Made by a program: the position numbers and the translations under genes. DNA of 33,784 nucleotides, from NCBI RefSeq assembly GCF_000374045.1, contig NZ_KB893341.1:1005-34788 (forward strand), read 5' to 3'. The DNA comes from Segetibacter koreensis DSM 18137. GTDB taxonomy: Bacteria > Bacteroidota > Bacteroidia > Chitinophagales > Chitinophagaceae. Below, piece after piece: positions 27,501-33,784 of this stretch. The notes under the pieces were generated by a model that saw nothing but the letters and a program-made list of their open reading frames with translations, searched no databases and was not told the origin of the DNA. Numbering within the stretch: position 1 is the first letter of the stretch; every line of letters starts with the position of its first letter.

Positions 27501-27778
27501 GGGTCGGAAAAACCATTCTTCCCATAACTTGGGTCTATAGTGCCGTTTGGAAGGGTTTTAGTAATAAAAGTCTGAGAATAAGTCTGGAAGATCACGTAAG
27601 CACTATTATCTAATTGTAATAATACACGTGTAATATTAGTGCCAGTAGGTACTTTATAGCCTAAGTCCGTCTTAACAATTCCATCTGTACCGAATGAAGA
27701 ATCTAATTTACCAGATTGGCCGTAGCTGCATCTGAAACAAAAAAATAACAGTGCAATTACTAACAAAAACTTTTTCAT
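24518..27778 (-). CDS. Secreted delta-60 repeat protein with T9SS sorting domain (copy 1)
   Basis: A 1,086-residue secreted protein. A signal peptide (to about residue 20, SYGQ) is followed by 14 delta-60 repeats (TIGR02608 type, about 49-60 residues each) of the form D-S-x-F, then NDGKxxTDF, then IAIQxDGKIIVAG, then ARYNxDGxL; these probably form beta-propeller-like structures. Two Ig-like Big_7-type modules follow (about 810-1000; SKVEFYNGTSILRTEYIYPY). The C-terminal type A sorting domain (about 1010-1086) has LILIPNPARNTL and ends GVYIVKVASGKQVVYKQFVK, directing export by the type IX secretion system and surface anchoring or release. It likely works outside the cell in adhesion or polymer binding, but no enzyme domain is seen. 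It is downstream of its paralog with a 738-bp gap. Confidence 0.93.
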   Translation of the reverse strand: MKKFLLVIALLFFCFRCSYGQSGKLDSSFGTDGIVKTDLGYKVPTGTNITRVLLQLDNSAYVIFQTYSQTFITKTLPNGTIDPSYGKNGFSDPLYFSPGSAILQPDGKMLLVGSVNDDFAVSRINIDGSRDNTFSNDGLQTTTFDFDLPYDVAAKVAVQEDGKIVVLGFAYQNFALARYNTDGNLDTTFSNDGKLVTDMTGDGGAITIQNDGEIVIAGGLTEISNTPDFMVARFNNDGSMDSTFSEDGKQTTDFNSWLESAVLVTIQRDGKILVIGTVSHHFALARYDVHGNPDYTFGRGGKIITTFRGFENNDPSSVILQNDGKIIVAGFAEKEVGLSDFAIARYKTNGILDSSFSNDGLQTTDFDSLDNTSNSIAIQANGKIVLAGASSIHGLIARGTYCVARYNLNGSLDNTFDRNGKLTHSFTSKEAQTEYIGAAIQTNGKILAAGHTQKGIYEQEHFVIRYNTDGSIDSSFANKGRQVIELHIIALAIQTKDRILVASAKPLNEASYNILSRYNANGNLDSTFAGRGAMMLDFYTVTSIAIQGDGKIIVAGFGTEDGEFYSPKVARYDINGAIDSSFSNDGKQYIDLGSIDAIAIQSDGKILVGDAYVGDNNIRLARLNSDGTLDSSFANKGMQITSGSDDVTSIAFGNKGKIVVGSFNHNQNLSSFIGVYNSDGNPDNNFSDEGKLIRDFGDGTTNSQSVAVQSDGKIIVCTSAGSNLNSTGSISVITRYNSKGNLDSSFGNNGEIYPGNFNPKKIILDKNRLYGIGSGNNGPFAGGIFGAVGRYLIEGNKNKVPTVTLSIPYNIVKYAAPARIKLDATAIDEDGKIIKVKFYSGSTLLHTETTSPYGFLWDNVPSGNYALTVKAYDNSGNVTTSNNIQVSVVDENVAPVVSIVNPVNDTTYTGTATIYLVAKAKDPNDKISKVEFYNGTSILRTEYIYPYTYNWINVQPGTYIITAKAYNDKGLSATSKAVTVNVTNASIISRPFFVNDKNVLNVNSALSLILIPNPARNTLQVSTNGMRVNKPSMILVISATGVVMKTIHTKLSNQIVQLDVSTLARGVYIVKVASGKQVVYKQFVKL

Positions 27779-28019
27779 TATATTCTACAATTTATACGTC
27801 AAGACTTGCTTACTACCTGTTAAAATCGAAGCTTATAAAAAACTTTTATTACTGGAGAAGAGGTTAGTAATAATAAGGATGAAACATTGCAACAGGGTGA
27901 CATCGATTAGCAGAAAGAAGTTCTAAGTTAGTAGATTATATAATAAATTGCAAGAAACTACGCATATTTTTCATGATGAATGAAGCAAAATTTTAAATTA
28001 AAAACTAAATTAGAAGGTC
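27779..28019. other. AT-rich upstream region of delta-60 copy 1
   Basis: The promoter of copy 1 must lie in this part of the 737-bp gap between the two delta-60 genes. No clear consensus or hairpin was found. Confidence 0.3.
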
Positions 28020-28345
28020 CCCTTTGCTCTTTATCACTTCTATAATGCCTTCTCCACTTATAATGTTTATAGTATAAACACTGCTTATTAGAGCCGAAAC
28101 ATCATGTTACATAGCTTCAACGTATTCGAATGAATAGTGTTCATTACCTCCTGAAAGTGATACAACCGATATTGTTTCAGGTTTACTTAGCTGCAATCCT
28201 GGGTGTAACTTTGCAAACTAGTACTTACATGATTAGCGTTTAATTTTTTTCTTAAAGCACTATTCACATCGGCAATGCTATTTTCAAAAGAGTGCCTACT
28301 GCTTACGCTCCTGCATTTGTTGCCGTTATGCTCACAGGGTCAGAT
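28020..28345 (-). pseudogene. Decayed third copy of the delta-60 protein C-terminus
   Basis: On the minus strand this stretch aligns with the ends of both intact genes. It begins SDPVSITATNAGA (end of the second Ig-like module), then a DNA match to the linker (CTTAAAGCACTATTCACAT against CTTAAAGCGCTATTTACAT in copy 1), and then GLQLSKPETISVVSLSGGNE and HDVSALISSVYTINIISGEG of a sorting domain. There is an in-frame stop at 28107-28109, a further stop near the Ig end, and at least one frameshift near 28200. No start or repeat region is left. It shows that the array once had at least three members and that one was lost. Confidence 0.75.
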
Positions 28346-28515
28346 GTTAAAAAAATGCAACTGTACTGCTACTGAAAATGTAAAATTGATCTCAAGCTGC
28401 TATAGGAGAAAAATCAATTAAAAATAAAAAGGAGCTAAGATAGAAATCTGGCGCGTCTGTATTAAATATTCTATGAAAAACCAATTGAAAGAGTAATTAT
28501 TGCAAATAACGGTTG

Positions 28516-31500
28516 CTACAACTTTACAAATTGCTTTTGTAAAACTTTATCTCCACTCATCACCTTTACAATGTAAACTCCACTTACAAGTGATGATACA
28601 TCCACTCGTACGATTTGATTTGATACATTTGTTTGTATTGTTTTCATCACCACACCTGTCGCCGATATTACCGTTATAGTTGCTGGCTTACCTTGTTGCA
28701 ATCCTTTTGTAAAAACCTTCAAAATAATATGAGCAGGATTCGGAGTAATTTTCAAATTTATAGCACCTTTGCTGCCTTCAATCAATGGTCTGCTGCTTAC
28801 AATTATTGCACTGTTTATAGTTATGGTTATGGGTACAGAAGCGGTTGCTAATCCTTTTGCATCATAAGCTTTTGCAGTGATTGTATATATGCCAGGTGTG
28901 GGGCTGGTCCAAATACAGGTATAGGGATAAATATATTCTGTTCTTAACAAAGTGGAACCCTCATAAAATTCTACTTTAGTTATTCTCTCATTGGGGTCAT
29001 GAGCACTTGCAACAAGAATTATTGTATCCGGGCTATTATAAGTTGTATCATGAGCCGGACTTTCAATACTGACAATAGGAGGAACATTTTCCTCTACTAC
29101 TAAAACATGTATAGCATTGGACGTAGCCACGTTGCCGCTGTCATCATAGGCTTTAGCACTAAAGGTGTATTCACCTGCCGGAACATTTATATACAGGAAA
29201 CCATAAGGATACTTAGTTTCACTATGTATGTGAGTGGCACCATTATAAAACCGAACCTTGGTTATTCTACCATCTTCATCAGTGGCTGTGGCATTAAGTT
29301 TAATTCTTGCAGGCGCTGCATATTTTACGATATTGTGGGGGATGGAGAGATTTACGATTGGAGGTTTATTTTCAGTGCTGTCAAGAAAATATCTTGCTAC
29401 GACGCCAACATACCCGGGATTTTGGCTATAGCCCACGGCATATAATTTATTTCCAAAAATAGCTATATCATTAATTCCCTTGTTCCCATCATTTACGTCT
29501 GTCGCCTGTTCTCCAGCTATACCAAAACTGCTATCTAAACTTCCATTTGGATTGAAACGTGCAATTTTAAAATTTAAATTATCTTGGTTTCCATTATAGA
29601 TATTACCACTGCCCGCTACAACTATTTTTCCATCAGTTTGTATCCCTAGCGAAGAAACAGAAAAATCAGTTACATGTTTTCCAGCTTTTGCAAAAGAACT
29701 ATCAAGTGTGCCATCAGTATTATAGCGGGCAATCTCATAACCTGCCACTACAATCTTTCCATCGCTTTGTATAGCTACCGATGAAACAAAATTGGTAGTT
29801 TCCTTTCCATCTTTTGAAAAGGTCGTGTCAAGTGTACCGTCAGAATTGTAGCGGGCAATTCCAACAAATGGTGAGTAGTCACCTGAAACTGCAGCTACAA
29901 GCTTTCCATCGCTTTGTATTGCCAAAGAGTAACCAGCATTCTCAGGGCCCGACGATAAATCAGTTAGTTGCTTTCCATCTTGTGAAAATGTAGAATCAAG
30001 CGTGCCGTCGATATTGTAGCGCGCAAATCCAAAACGAAAATACGAAGTAGCTGGGTCTGCGATAGTGCCTGCCACTATGATTTTTCCATCGCTTTGCAGG
30101 ACTATTGATGTGGCTTTAGCGCCGGATCCAAAGTCCGTTGTTTCCTTTCCATCTTTAGAAAAGGTAGAATCAAGGGTACCATCTGTATTATAGCGAACAA
30201 GAGCAAAATCAGCGCTCGCTAAATTACTAGAAGTGCCAACTACTATAATCTTTCCATCCCTTTGTATGGCTATTTGTGTGGCTACAGAATAAGCGTCGCC
30301 GTCAGTTCCAAAATTTGTAGTTTGCTTTCCATCTGCTGAAAAAGTAGTATCAAGGGAGCCGTCGGCATTGTAACGAGCCAGCGCAAAATCTGATCCCTTA
30401 CCTGTATATGTAACCCCTGCCGCTACAACTTTTCCATCGCCTTGTACCCCTACACTGTTATAATAGGTACTACCTACATGAAGATAATCAGTAAGTTTTC
30501 CATCTTGTGAAAACGTCTTATCAAGGGAGCCGTCGGCATTGTAACGAGCGAGCGCAAAATCCGATCCTTTATTAGGATCATATGTTGTACCTGCCACTAC
30601 AATCTTTCCATCGGTTTGTATGGCTACTGAATTAGCAAACTCATAAATGGATGCAAAATCAGTTGTTATCTTTCCGTCTTTTGAAAAACTAATATCAAGA
30701 GTTCCATCTGTGTTGTAGCGGGCAAGCGCAAAATCGGTACCAGTACCACCTGCGGCTACAATCTTTCCATCGCTCTCTATGGCTACTGAGTTAGCAAAAT
30801 CAGCACTGTATGCAAAATCAGTTGTTATCTTTCCGTCGTTTGAAAAAGTAGTATCAAGTGTTCCATCTGTATTGTAGCGGGCAATGGCAAAATCTCCCAT
30901 ACTGCCTGCGGCTACAATCTTTCCATCGCTTTGTATGGCTACTGAGTTAGCAAGATCAGCACTGTATGCAAAATCAGTTGTTATCTTTCCGCCTTTTGAA
31001 AAAGTAGTATCAAGTGTTCCATCTGAATTGTAGCAGGCAAGCGCAAAATCAGATCCTGTATTAGGATCAGATGCACTGCCTGCGGCTACAATCTTTCCAT
31101 CGCTTTGTATGGCTACTGAGTTAGCAATATCAAAGTTGGATCCAAAATCAGTTGTTGCCTTTCCGTCTTTTGAAAAAGTAGTATCGAGTGTTCCATCTGT
31201 ATTGTAGCGGGCAAGTGCAAAATCAAATCCTTTACTAGGATCAATTGTGGTACCTGCGGCTACAATCTTTCCATCGCTTTGTATGGCTACTGAGTTAGCA
31301 AAATCAGAATTGGATGCAAAGTCAGTTGTTATCTTTCCGTCTTGTGAAAAAGTAGTATCAAGAGTTCCATCTGTATTGTAGCGGGCAAGCGAAAAGTCGG
31401 TACCTGTATTAGGATCAAATGTGGTACCTGCCACTACAGTCTTGCCATCACTTTGTAATACACCTTTAGCATCTCTTATATTCACTGATTCTGAATGCCC

Positions 31501-31764
31501 CTTGTTGCCGTAAGAGGCATCCAAAGTGCCATTAGCAAGATTGCGGGTAACTACAGTTTGCCCATTTGCTTCAAAAATAAGGTAAAGCGTTCCATCAGTT
31601 TGCGTCAACACCTGAGTCCCCCTTACACCATTAATATTTGCTGATGCACCAAAATCAGTACGAACTATTCCCTTGTTTCCAAATGATGGGTCGAGTGCTC
31701 CAGGTTGTGAATAGGCAATTATAGTAGTTATTAATACTCCGAGAAGTAATGCAGCCGGTTTCAT
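28516..31764 (-). CDS. Secreted delta-60 repeat protein with T9SS sorting domain (copy 2)
   Basis: A 1,082-residue paralog of the gene at 24518, counted from ATG 31764 (MKPAALLLGVLITTIIAYSQ, a normal signal peptide); a TTG at 31779 would add five residues. It has 14 delta-60 repeats of 42-60 residues, two Ig-like modules (containing KVEFYEGSTLLRTEYIYPYT) and a type IX sorting domain (LKITPNPAHIIL to VLQKQFVKL). Repeats 3-7 are strikingly alike, with NSVAIQSDGKIVAAG recurring almost unchanged and near-identical DNA at 30760-31330, pointing to recent internal duplication or gene conversion. The Ig and sorting parts are closer to copy 1 than the repeats are. Extracellular role as for copy 1; ligand unknown. 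Confidence 0.93.
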   Translation of the reverse strand: MKPAALLLGVLITTIIAYSQPGALDPSFGNKGIVRTDFGASANINGVRGTQVLTQTDGTLYLIFEANGQTVVTRNLANGTLDASYGNKGHSESVNIRDAKGVLQSDGKTVVAGTTFDPNTGTDFSLARYNTDGTLDTTFSQDGKITTDFASNSDFANSVAIQSDGKIVAAGTTIDPSKGFDFALARYNTDGTLDTTFSKDGKATTDFGSNFDIANSVAIQSDGKIVAAGSASDPNTGSDFALACYNSDGTLDTTFSKGGKITTDFAYSADLANSVAIQSDGKIVAAGSMGDFAIARYNTDGTLDTTFSNDGKITTDFAYSADFANSVAIESDGKIVAAGGTGTDFALARYNTDGTLDISFSKDGKITTDFASIYEFANSVAIQTDGKIVVAGTTYDPNKGSDFALARYNADGSLDKTFSQDGKLTDYLHVGSTYYNSVGVQGDGKVVAAGVTYTGKGSDFALARYNADGSLDTTFSADGKQTTNFGTDGDAYSVATQIAIQRDGKIIVVGTSSNLASADFALVRYNTDGTLDSTFSKDGKETTDFGSGAKATSIVLQSDGKIIVAGTIADPATSYFRFGFARYNIDGTLDSTFSQDGKQLTDLSSGPENAGYSLAIQSDGKLVAAVSGDYSPFVGIARYNSDGTLDTTFSKDGKETTNFVSSVAIQSDGKIVVAGYEIARYNTDGTLDSSFAKAGKHVTDFSVSSLGIQTDGKIVVAGSGNIYNGNQDNLNFKIARFNPNGSLDSSFGIAGEQATDVNDGNKGINDIAIFGNKLYAVGYSQNPGYVGVVARYFLDSTENKPPIVNLSIPHNIVKYAAPARIKLNATATDEDGRITKVRFYNGATHIHSETKYPYGFLYINVPAGEYTFSAKAYDDSGNVATSNAIHVLVVEENVPPIVSIESPAHDTTYNSPDTIILVASAHDPNERITKVEFYEGSTLLRTEYIYPYTCIWTSPTPGIYTITAKAYDAKGLATASVPITITINSAIIVSSRPLIEGSKGAINLKITPNPAHIILKVFTKGLQQGKPATITVISATGVVMKTIQTNVSNQIVRVDVSSLVSGVYIVKVMSGDKVLQKQFVKL

Positions 31765-32975
31765 ATAATATATTTTCAAGGATTACTATCATTCATCTAG
31801 ATTTCGTCGACGTTATTAAACGAAGAACTCCCATCTTTACGTTTCCCTTTACTACGGCACAAACTTTTTGCATAGGCTTTATTATCGCTATAACCTCAAC
31901 TTCTAGCCGAGCAGAAGGGGCTTTTATCAGTATAATTTTTTACGGATGACATGTAGTTGCTTCTGTGAAGCTACTCCTCTTAGAAGACCATGCATATGAC
32001 TTGGATCAGCGGGTCGGGTGATTGGCATCCTATTTCAACCCTTTTCAATTGTTAATAACAATTGATGTATTAAAAAATATTTCTTTTCAAAGGTTTTTAA
32101 GTTTAGGAGCGAAATCATCTCAAAAGAGTGTTGAGCTTTCAGCCGGGTTAAAATTTTATCAATAGCACTAAGTTCGTTTTTTACCTTTATCCGTCTCTGC
32201 CAAAAATTCATCTTCTGAGTAGTTTTAATAAGTAGAAAACAAGGGTTTGTTACAAAGGCTTTGCATGTATATGCACTTGATTTTCGGCACGCACTTGCCT
32301 TGTTTTTTTTGTAACTGACGACATTTTCGTTAAAGGCGATTTTTAACTAATCTTTCATTTTCCCGCTTACTTTATCTTTCTAAAATCGATAGCAGTCTTT
32401 GTCTTTTCCCCGTCCGAGTTCCGAGGCAAAAGGAGCGGGATTTTTAAATTGTCAGACAATTGAACATCTTGCCGGTTGCAGGTACAGCAACCTGAAACAC
32501 CAATAGAATTTTTAAATAGAAATAGATTTGTTGATTAGTAGGTTAGACCAGAGCACTTATAAGATAATAATGACGTCACTTGTTTTCCACTGATCATTTA
32601 TTTAATATGCAAGGTTTTTAAGATACTACCTTTCCGGATTCTGCTACAATCTCCCGCTTTAATTTATATTCTGTGACTAGTTGAAGAGTCGGTTGCTTTA
32701 CGATCTCATGGTGAAATGGAAGTCTTGTTGTAGTGTCATGTTGGCAGGTGCTCTCATTTTTGAAAGGGCAACTTTTACTTTTTCTCCCCTTTAAAAGTAA
32801 GTGGGGTTATGGTGCGGTGAAGAGAAAAAAGCCTTACGCTAACACAAGTTCTAAAGATTCAATAACTGAAAATCCCTAAGACTGTATGACACTATTTCGG
32901 CTTGCTTTGCTAGTTCAAAATCCCCCAGTTGTTTACAAAATAATTCTTGATCACCAAAAAACTGCAAAAACAAAA

Positions 32976-33154
32976 AAGTAAGATACTTGTGTTACTTGCT
33001 TACTTCAAAAGCCAACTTTTATTAAGCTTTAATGAAACATTGATTTAATTTTTATAAGTAACCAAGTAAGCATAAGTAACCTCAAGTAATATGATACTTA
33101 TTTATTATAAGTATTCATAGGACTGCATTACAGAAAAATAAGTAAGATAAGTAA
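32976..33154. repeat. Iteron-like cluster of AAGTAA repeats
   Basis: Nine copies of AAGTAA or its complement TTACTT occur within 180 bp: direct at 32976, 33056, 33064, 33074, 33084, 33140 and 33149, inverted at 32992 and 33000. Four in a row are spaced 8-10 bases apart. The sequence around them is very AT-rich. The cluster encloses the inverted repeat at 33094-33114. It resembles an origin-type iteron array or an array of regulator sites. Confidence 0.6.
33094..33114. repeat. Perfect inverted repeat within the AAGTAA cluster
   Basis: ATACTTAT TTATT ATAAGTAT: an exact 8-bp palindromic pair with a 5-base centre, related in sequence to the surrounding AAGTAA units. A dimeric protein could bind here, or a hairpin could form. 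Confidence 0.6.
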
Positions 33155-33304
33155 GAGGTTTTTTAATTTCTGTATTAAAAATGATATTAGGTACTTTTTC
33201 TTTTCACCGATTATTTCCACAGTTAAATTTTGTTGTAAAACTCAGTGCTACTGACAGTAGAACCAATCACATAACGCAGTAAATGTTCTTTACTTATTTG
33301 TGTT

Positions 33305-33466
33305 TTATACAACCTCATTGAAGTCATTTCGCACTTTGCTTTCAACAAGGTATTTGCAAGTTTTATCTTTAAAAGCAATGTGAATACTTTCGAAACTAAT
33401 TATTCGGGGAAGGAGTACCCAGCGTTGATAAAGGTTTAGGGAGTTAGAAAACGGTCTAATTCTCAT
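33305..33466 (-). CDS. Possible 53-residue ORF overlapping the recombinase stop
   Basis: A minus-strand frame from ATG 33466-33464 to TAA 33307-33305. Its ATG shares bases with the TGA of the truncated recombinase (AATCAATGAGAATT), the classic coupled arrangement. The product begins MRIRPFSNSLNLYQRW and ends KVRNDFNEVV. It has no recognisable family and the length is within chance, so it is offered only as a candidate small gene of the former integration module. Confidence 0.3.
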   Translation of the reverse strand: MRIRPFSNSLNLYQRWVLLPRIISFESIHIAFKDKTCKYLVESKVRNDFNEVV

Positions 33467-33555
33467 TGATTTTCAGCTAATCTTTTTTGTAGCTCATTCA
33501 TATCGTGGCTAACCTTATTGTCTATAACCTTCGCATATATTTGAGTTGAACCAAC
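33463..33555 (-). pseudogene. Severed C-terminus of a tyrosine recombinase (integrase)
   Basis: The minus strand encodes STQIYAKVIDNKVSHDMNEL followed by QKRLAENQ and a stop at 33463-33465. This is the standard ending of Bacteroidetes tyrosine recombinases: the active-site Tyr lies in TQIYAKV, followed by the xKVSxDM helix. Upstream (to the right) the similarity stops at the hairpin beginning at 33555, where a different element starts. The catalytic Arg/His boxes are missing here. It probably belonged to the integrase of the element to which this region once belonged. Confidence 0.78.
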
Positions 33556-33574
33556 ATCGCCTATTCAGGCGATG
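33555..33574. repeat. Hairpin at the integrase break point
   Basis: CATCGCC TATTCA GGCGATG is a perfect 7-bp inverted repeat with a 6-base loop. It begins exactly where similarity to the truncated recombinase ends, and the next recombinase gene starts 50 bp further on. It is therefore a likely terminus of the inserted element. Confidence 0.6.
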
Positions 33575-33624
33575 AGAAATCGATGATGATCTTTTTGTAC
33601 CTTTTTATTTAAAACTAAAAGATC

Positions 33625-33784
33625 ATGGAAAAAAAACTTTAAGTCCGCGGGCACTTGCGGCACTGGAAAAGACCGATCAGTATTTATCTCTTGGTCATTA
33701 CAGTATTCACACAGTTCGTAATTATTTATCAGAGCTTCGTTATTTGCTGGTCTACTATGCAGAGGTAAGTCCGTCAGATTTTAC
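33625..33784 (+). pseudogene. Tyrosine recombinase N-terminus, frameshifted at A8, partial
   Basis: ATG 33625 reads MEKKL and stops. One base out of frame, from 33645 to the window end, an uninterrupted frame gives the SAM-like core-binding domain of a tyrosine recombinase: PRALAALEKTDQYLSLGHYS, then IHTVRNYLSELRYLLVYYAE. Nine rather than eight A in 33629-33636 would join them as MEKKTLSPRALAALEK. No other start is available in the open frame (upstream stop at 33573). Short recombinases of this type in Bacteroidota are often found next to IS91-family transposase genes, which may follow outside the window. The change may be real, a base-calling error, or slippage-dependent expression. Confidence 0.7.

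Larger units (their letters stand above)
31780..33304. other. Long stretch without convincing genes
   Basis: About 1.5 kb upstream of delta-60 copy 2. Only short frames occur and none resembles a known protein. The left part must contain the promoter of copy 2; the right part holds the AAGTAA repeat cluster described separately. A GC-richer patch with a doubled CCGAG (32407-32440) stands out from the AT-rich surroundings and may be mobile-element debris. Confidence 0.4.

Noticed and set aside
29107-29445. Plus-strand frame of 112 codons opposite delta-60 copy 2
   Set aside because: Antisense shadow of the strongly conserved Ig-module coding sequence; its product has no protein-like pattern.
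28516-31400. Regular repeats that could be taken for a CRISPR array or tandem satellite
   Set aside because: They are coding repeats of about 42-60 residues within one open frame, with no short palindromic repeat and constant spacer layout.

Overview
The window comes from a member of the Bacteroidota, probably a Chitinophagaceae-like or Sphingobacteriia-like soil or freshwater bacterium. This rests on a Bacteroidetes-type conjugation operon (traE to traN order), a SusC/SusD pair, LytTR/LytS regulators and two secreted proteins with type IX secretion C-terminal sorting domains. DNA is AT-rich and most genes lack Shine-Dalgarno sequences. The genus placement is inference.

Left third (1-14.1 kb), conjugative element. 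At the left edge is the 3' end of a Crp/Fnr regulator gene, frameshifted at about base 168. A one-strand operon follows: a small membrane protein, TraE (VirB2-like), TraF (VirB3-like), TraG (VirB4 ATPase, broken by two frameshifts), a lipoprotein, TraI and two shorter tandem paralogs of it, TraJ (VirB6-like), TraK (VirB8-like), a small membrane protein, TraM (VirB10-like) and TraN (VirB9-like). Together these would form the mating channel. After TraN come accessory genes on the same strand: an ICE/plasmid-type conserved protein, an excisionase-like HTH protein, a winged-helix-like protein, a phage-type replication protein, an overlapping unknown gene and a second HTH protein with a strong Shine-Dalgarno. 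No relaxase, coupling protein or complete integrase is seen.

Middle (14.1-22.7 kb), signalling and uptake. A LytS-type histidine kinase and LytTR response regulator are coupled on the minus strand. Divergent from them is a second LytS-like protein in which alanine replaces the phospho-accepting histidine. Ahead of it lie a 22-codon ORF with a perfect AGGAGG and a hairpin. Then come a SusC/SusD outer-membrane pair, which has no adjacent enzyme gene and ends in a clear intrinsic terminator.

Graveyard (22.7-24.5 kb). About 1.9 kb without an intact gene holds the C-terminal stub of a serine hydrolase and a tRNA-3'-end-like sequence next to a long inverted repeat, possibly an old attachment site.

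Right third (24.5-31.8 kb). Two paralogous 1.08-kaa secreted proteins sit head-to-tail on the minus strand. Each has 14 delta-60 repeats, two Ig-like modules and a T9SS sorting domain. The gap between them holds a decayed third copy of the C-terminal region.

Right edge (31.8-33.8 kb). Mostly non-coding, with a dense cluster of AAGTAA repeats, a possible 53-codon ORF, the severed C-terminus of a tyrosine recombinase, a hairpin exactly at the break, and the start of a different tyrosine recombinase that is itself out of frame at an A8 run. Mobile-element debris at both edges and decayed copies throughout suggest an old, partly inactivated integrated element.
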